Positions 62,338 through 64,000 of a stretch of DNA of 64,000 bases are shown here, piece after piece. How positions within the stretch are numbered: the stretch's first letter is position 1; each line of letters begins with the position of its first letter. The position numbers were made by a program, and so were the translations under genes. This DNA comes from SZUA-265 sp965651905 (GTDB lineage: Bacteria > Myxococcota_A > Polyangia > Polyangiales > Polyangiaceae): assembly GCA_965651905.1 (NCBI GenBank), contig CBFGUG010000031.1, positions 16,591 to 80,590 on the forward strand, written 5' to 3'. Under the pieces are notes generated by a model, which saw only the letters and a list, made by a program, of their open reading frames with translations, had not been told where the DNA came from and searched no databases.

Positions 62338-62356
62338 TCGTGAAAGGCCCCGCCCC

Positions 62357-62728
62357 ATGCTCTACACCTTGCTCTGCTACAACGATGAATCCGTCACCTC
62401 GGCCTGGACCGAGGAAGAAGACGCCGCGGTCATGGCTCGGCTCGATGTCGTGCACAAAAAGTACGCCGACGAGTTCCGCCCGATGATTCGGCTCATGCCG
62501 ACGACGGCCGCCACCACCTATCGCAAAGGTGAACGGCTGGTGACCGACGGCCCGTACGCTGAGACCAAAGAACAGCTCCTCGGCTTCTACGTGGTCGACG
62601 TCGACAACCTCGAGCGAGCCCTGCACATCGCCCGCGAGCTCGCAGAAGCCAACCCGGGTGGTGCGTACGAAATTCGCCCCATCATGCTCTACTTCCCCGA
62701 CGGCCAAGCGGTGAAGGCCGAACAGTGA
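62357..62728 (+). CDS. YCII/DGPF-type protein
   Basis: 123 residues. MLYTLLCYNDESVTSAWTEE opens the family pattern, and VTDGPYAETKEQLLGFYVVD holds the DGPF-type motif (DGPY here). YCII-like proteins are typical partners of ECF42 sigma factors; their role (perhaps sensing) is not settled. The ATG at 62357 is 19 bp after the promoter-like element. The sigma gene follows by 31 bp. Confidence 0.9.
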   Translation: MLYTLLCYNDESVTSAWTEEEDAAVMARLDVVHKKYADEFRPMIRLMPTTAATTYRKGERLVTDGPYAETKEQLLGFYVVDVDNLERALHIARELAEANPGGAYEIRPIMLYFPDGQAVKAEQ

Positions 62729-62752
62729 GTGCCCAATGGTGAGTGCCCAATG
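62725..62752 (+). repeat. 14-bp tandem duplication between YCII and the sigma gene
   Basis: GTGAGTGCCCAATG occurs twice in a row, starting within the YCII stop region, with GTGAACGATG following as a partial third copy that contains the sigma-factor start ATG at 62760. It looks like a recent slippage or duplication near the start codon. Confidence 0.8.
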
Positions 62753-62759
62753 GTGAACG

Positions 62760-64000
62760 ATGGGTGACGCGCTTGACCCCCGCTGGATCGAGTCTCGGCT
62801 GGTCGCCGCACGCCCCCGTGCAGTGGCGGCGTTGCTGCGTTACTTCCGCAACCTGGACCTAGCCGAAGAAGCATTTCAGGAAGCCTGCCTGCGTGCTCTT
62901 ACCAAATGGCCGCAGAACGGACCGCCGCGTGATGTGGCCGCGTGGCTCATCCTGGTCGGTCGCAACGTGACGCTGGACCACGTACGTCGGCGGTCCAAAC
63001 AAAGAGAATTGCCAGATGAAAGCGTCCTGTCCGACGGCGAAGATTCTGAAGCGGACTTAGCGGAGCGCCTGGATGACTCGCACTACCGCGACGATATCTT
63101 GCGCTTATTGTTCACCTGCTGCCATTCTGAATTACCAGCAACTCAGCAGATAGCCCTGGCACTGCGCGTAGTTTCCGGGCTGTCCGTGAGTAGAATCGCA
63201 CGTGCGTTCCTGGTCGCAGATCGGGCCATGGAGCAACGCATCACGCGCGCCAAAGCGCGCATCGCCCAGGCGGGCATCGCCTTCGATACGCCTGGCCCGG
63301 TAGAGCGCGCCGAACGGTTCGTCGTGGTCGCGGCCATGATCTATCTCGTCTTCAACGAGGGCTATTCGGATTCGAGCCCGCAAAGCGAACGCGGGAGCTT
63401 GTGCGCCGAGGGCATTCGTCTAGCGCGCCTGATGCTTCGCTTGTTTCCCGCTGAGCCAGAGATGATGGGGCTGCTAGCGCTGATGCTACTTCAGCACTCC
63501 AGACAGCGCGCACGCTTCGATGCGCACGGCTCAGTCATCCTGTTGGAAGACCAAGACCGCACGCAGTGGAACCAAGACTCGATCGCCGAGGCACTGGCGA
63601 TGCTCGACAAGGCCATGCTGCATCGGCGCCCAGGCCCGTACCAAATCCAAGCAGCCATCGCCGCGCTCCACGCTCGTGCGAAAAAGCCCGAGGACACGGA
63701 CTGGTCCGAGATCGACCAGCTCTACGCCGCGCTCGAACGCCATGCGCCCTCACCCGTCGTGACACTCAACCGCGCGGTCGCGGTGTCGAAGGTTCATGGC
63801 GCGGAGGTCGCGCTGAAAATGGTCGAGTCGCTTGCCCAACCCCTGGCCGGGTACTTCTACTTTCACGGCCTTCACGGCGCCTTGCTCAAACAACTCGGAC
63901 GCCATCAGCAAGCGCGGCAAGCGCTGACGCGCGCCATCGGCCTAGCCGGCACCGCCGCAGAAGCAGCGCACATTCGCGAGCACCTGGATCAGCTCGACGC
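62760..64000 (+). CDS. ECF42-like RNA polymerase sigma factor with C-terminal TPR extension, cut at window end
   Basis: 413 residues visible; no stop before the end. Residues about 20-85 are sigma region 2 (DLAEEAFQEACLRALTKWP; NVTLDHVRRR), region 4 follows at about 110-165 (ATQQIALALRVVSGLSVSRIARAF; RITRAKARIAQAG), and a long C-terminal extension (DUF6596/TPR-like, with FVVVAAMIYLVFNEGYS and LNRAVAV..HGAEVAL). This layout plus the YCII gene is that of ECF42 factors, which work without a classic anti-sigma factor. Start ATG at 62760; the earlier ATGs in the repeat give short dead ends. Confidence 0.88.
   Translation, partial: MGDALDPRWIESRLVAARPRAVAALLRYFRNLDLAEEAFQEACLRALTKWPQNGPPRDVAAWLILVGRNVTLDHVRRRSKQRELPDESVLSDGEDSEADLAERLDDSHYRDDILRLLFTCCHSELPATQQIALALRVVSGLSVSRIARAFLVADRAMEQRITRAKARIAQAGIAFDTPGPVERAERFVVVAAMIYLVFNEGYSDSSPQSERGSLCAEGIRLARLMLRLFPAEPEMMGLLALMLLQHSRQRARFDAHGSVILLEDQDRTQWNQDSIAEALAMLDKAMLHRRPGPYQIQAAIAALHARAKKPEDTDWSEIDQLYAALERHAPSPVVTLNRAVAVSKVHGAEVALKMVESLAQPLAGYFYFHGLHGALLKQLGRHQQARQALTRAIGLAGTAAEAAHIREHLDQLD

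Overview
The window is high-GC, gene-dense DNA that most resembles a myxobacterium-like member of the Myxococcota. The evidence is the mix of families rather than any single marker: two hybrid histidine kinases, a membrane-anchored Ser/Thr kinase overlapping a PEGA/TPR-like protein, several FHA domains, a histone-H1-like Lys/Ala-rich tail, and many large lipoproteins with Cys-rich motifs of the CGDGV...EECD and CDGEDNDCDGEVDD kinds. I see no rRNA, tRNA, CRISPR array, transposase or phage gene. Genes at both edges are cut.

Layout. 1-5.3 kb: a truncated unknown gene, a HupE/UreJ-type membrane protein, a glutaredoxin-MauE fusion, a NAGPA-type protein and a DUF3817 protein. A strong hairpin separates the last two, and a degenerate repeat array lies upstream of the DUF3817 gene. 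5.3-18.2 kb: a divergent signalling locus. A soluble hybrid kinase is on the minus strand. On the plus strand a receiver protein, a membrane hybrid kinase with an HPt domain, four different periplasmic-binding-protein-like genes and a TonB-dependent receptor follow each other, with no ABC permease or ATPase. 18.4-25.7 kb: three genes joined by ATGA/TGATG overlaps encode a flavin reductase fused to three FHA domains, an Fe-S protein with two CRP-like domains, and a membrane protein with two H-x13-H helices and five CxxCH hemes. Together they look like a regulated electron conduit from NAD(P)H to the periplasm. This is the most unusual system in the window.

25.7-33 kb: an alpha/beta hydrolase, lipoproteins, an FHA protein, and the kinase/PEGA pair. 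33-47 kb: mostly central metabolism and translation (class I aminotransferase, gcvPB, pgi, class V aminotransferase, glyS), an H1-tail/AlkD-like fusion protein and large unknown membrane proteins. 47-50.5 kb: yacG (54 aa), Hsp33, an OmpA-type lipoprotein and a hemerythrin-like protein.

50.6-57.9 kb: a tightly packed operon behind a two-tier hairpin leader. It encodes a duplicated OmpA/peptidoglycan-binding-like protein, an M15-like peptidase, an RCC1-like lipoprotein, an Amidase_3 and a small lipoprotein, which reads as a cell-wall-targeting set of unknown purpose. 57.9-61.1 kb: secreted and lipoproteins, one with a CX4CH heme-like motif. 61.1-64 kb: an ECF42-like sigma factor (cut by the window end) with a YCII/DGPF-type protein, a DoxX-like protein and a VOC protein. 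Two nearly matching 28-bp elements sit in front of the divergent DoxX and YCII genes and look like the sigma factor's own promoters.
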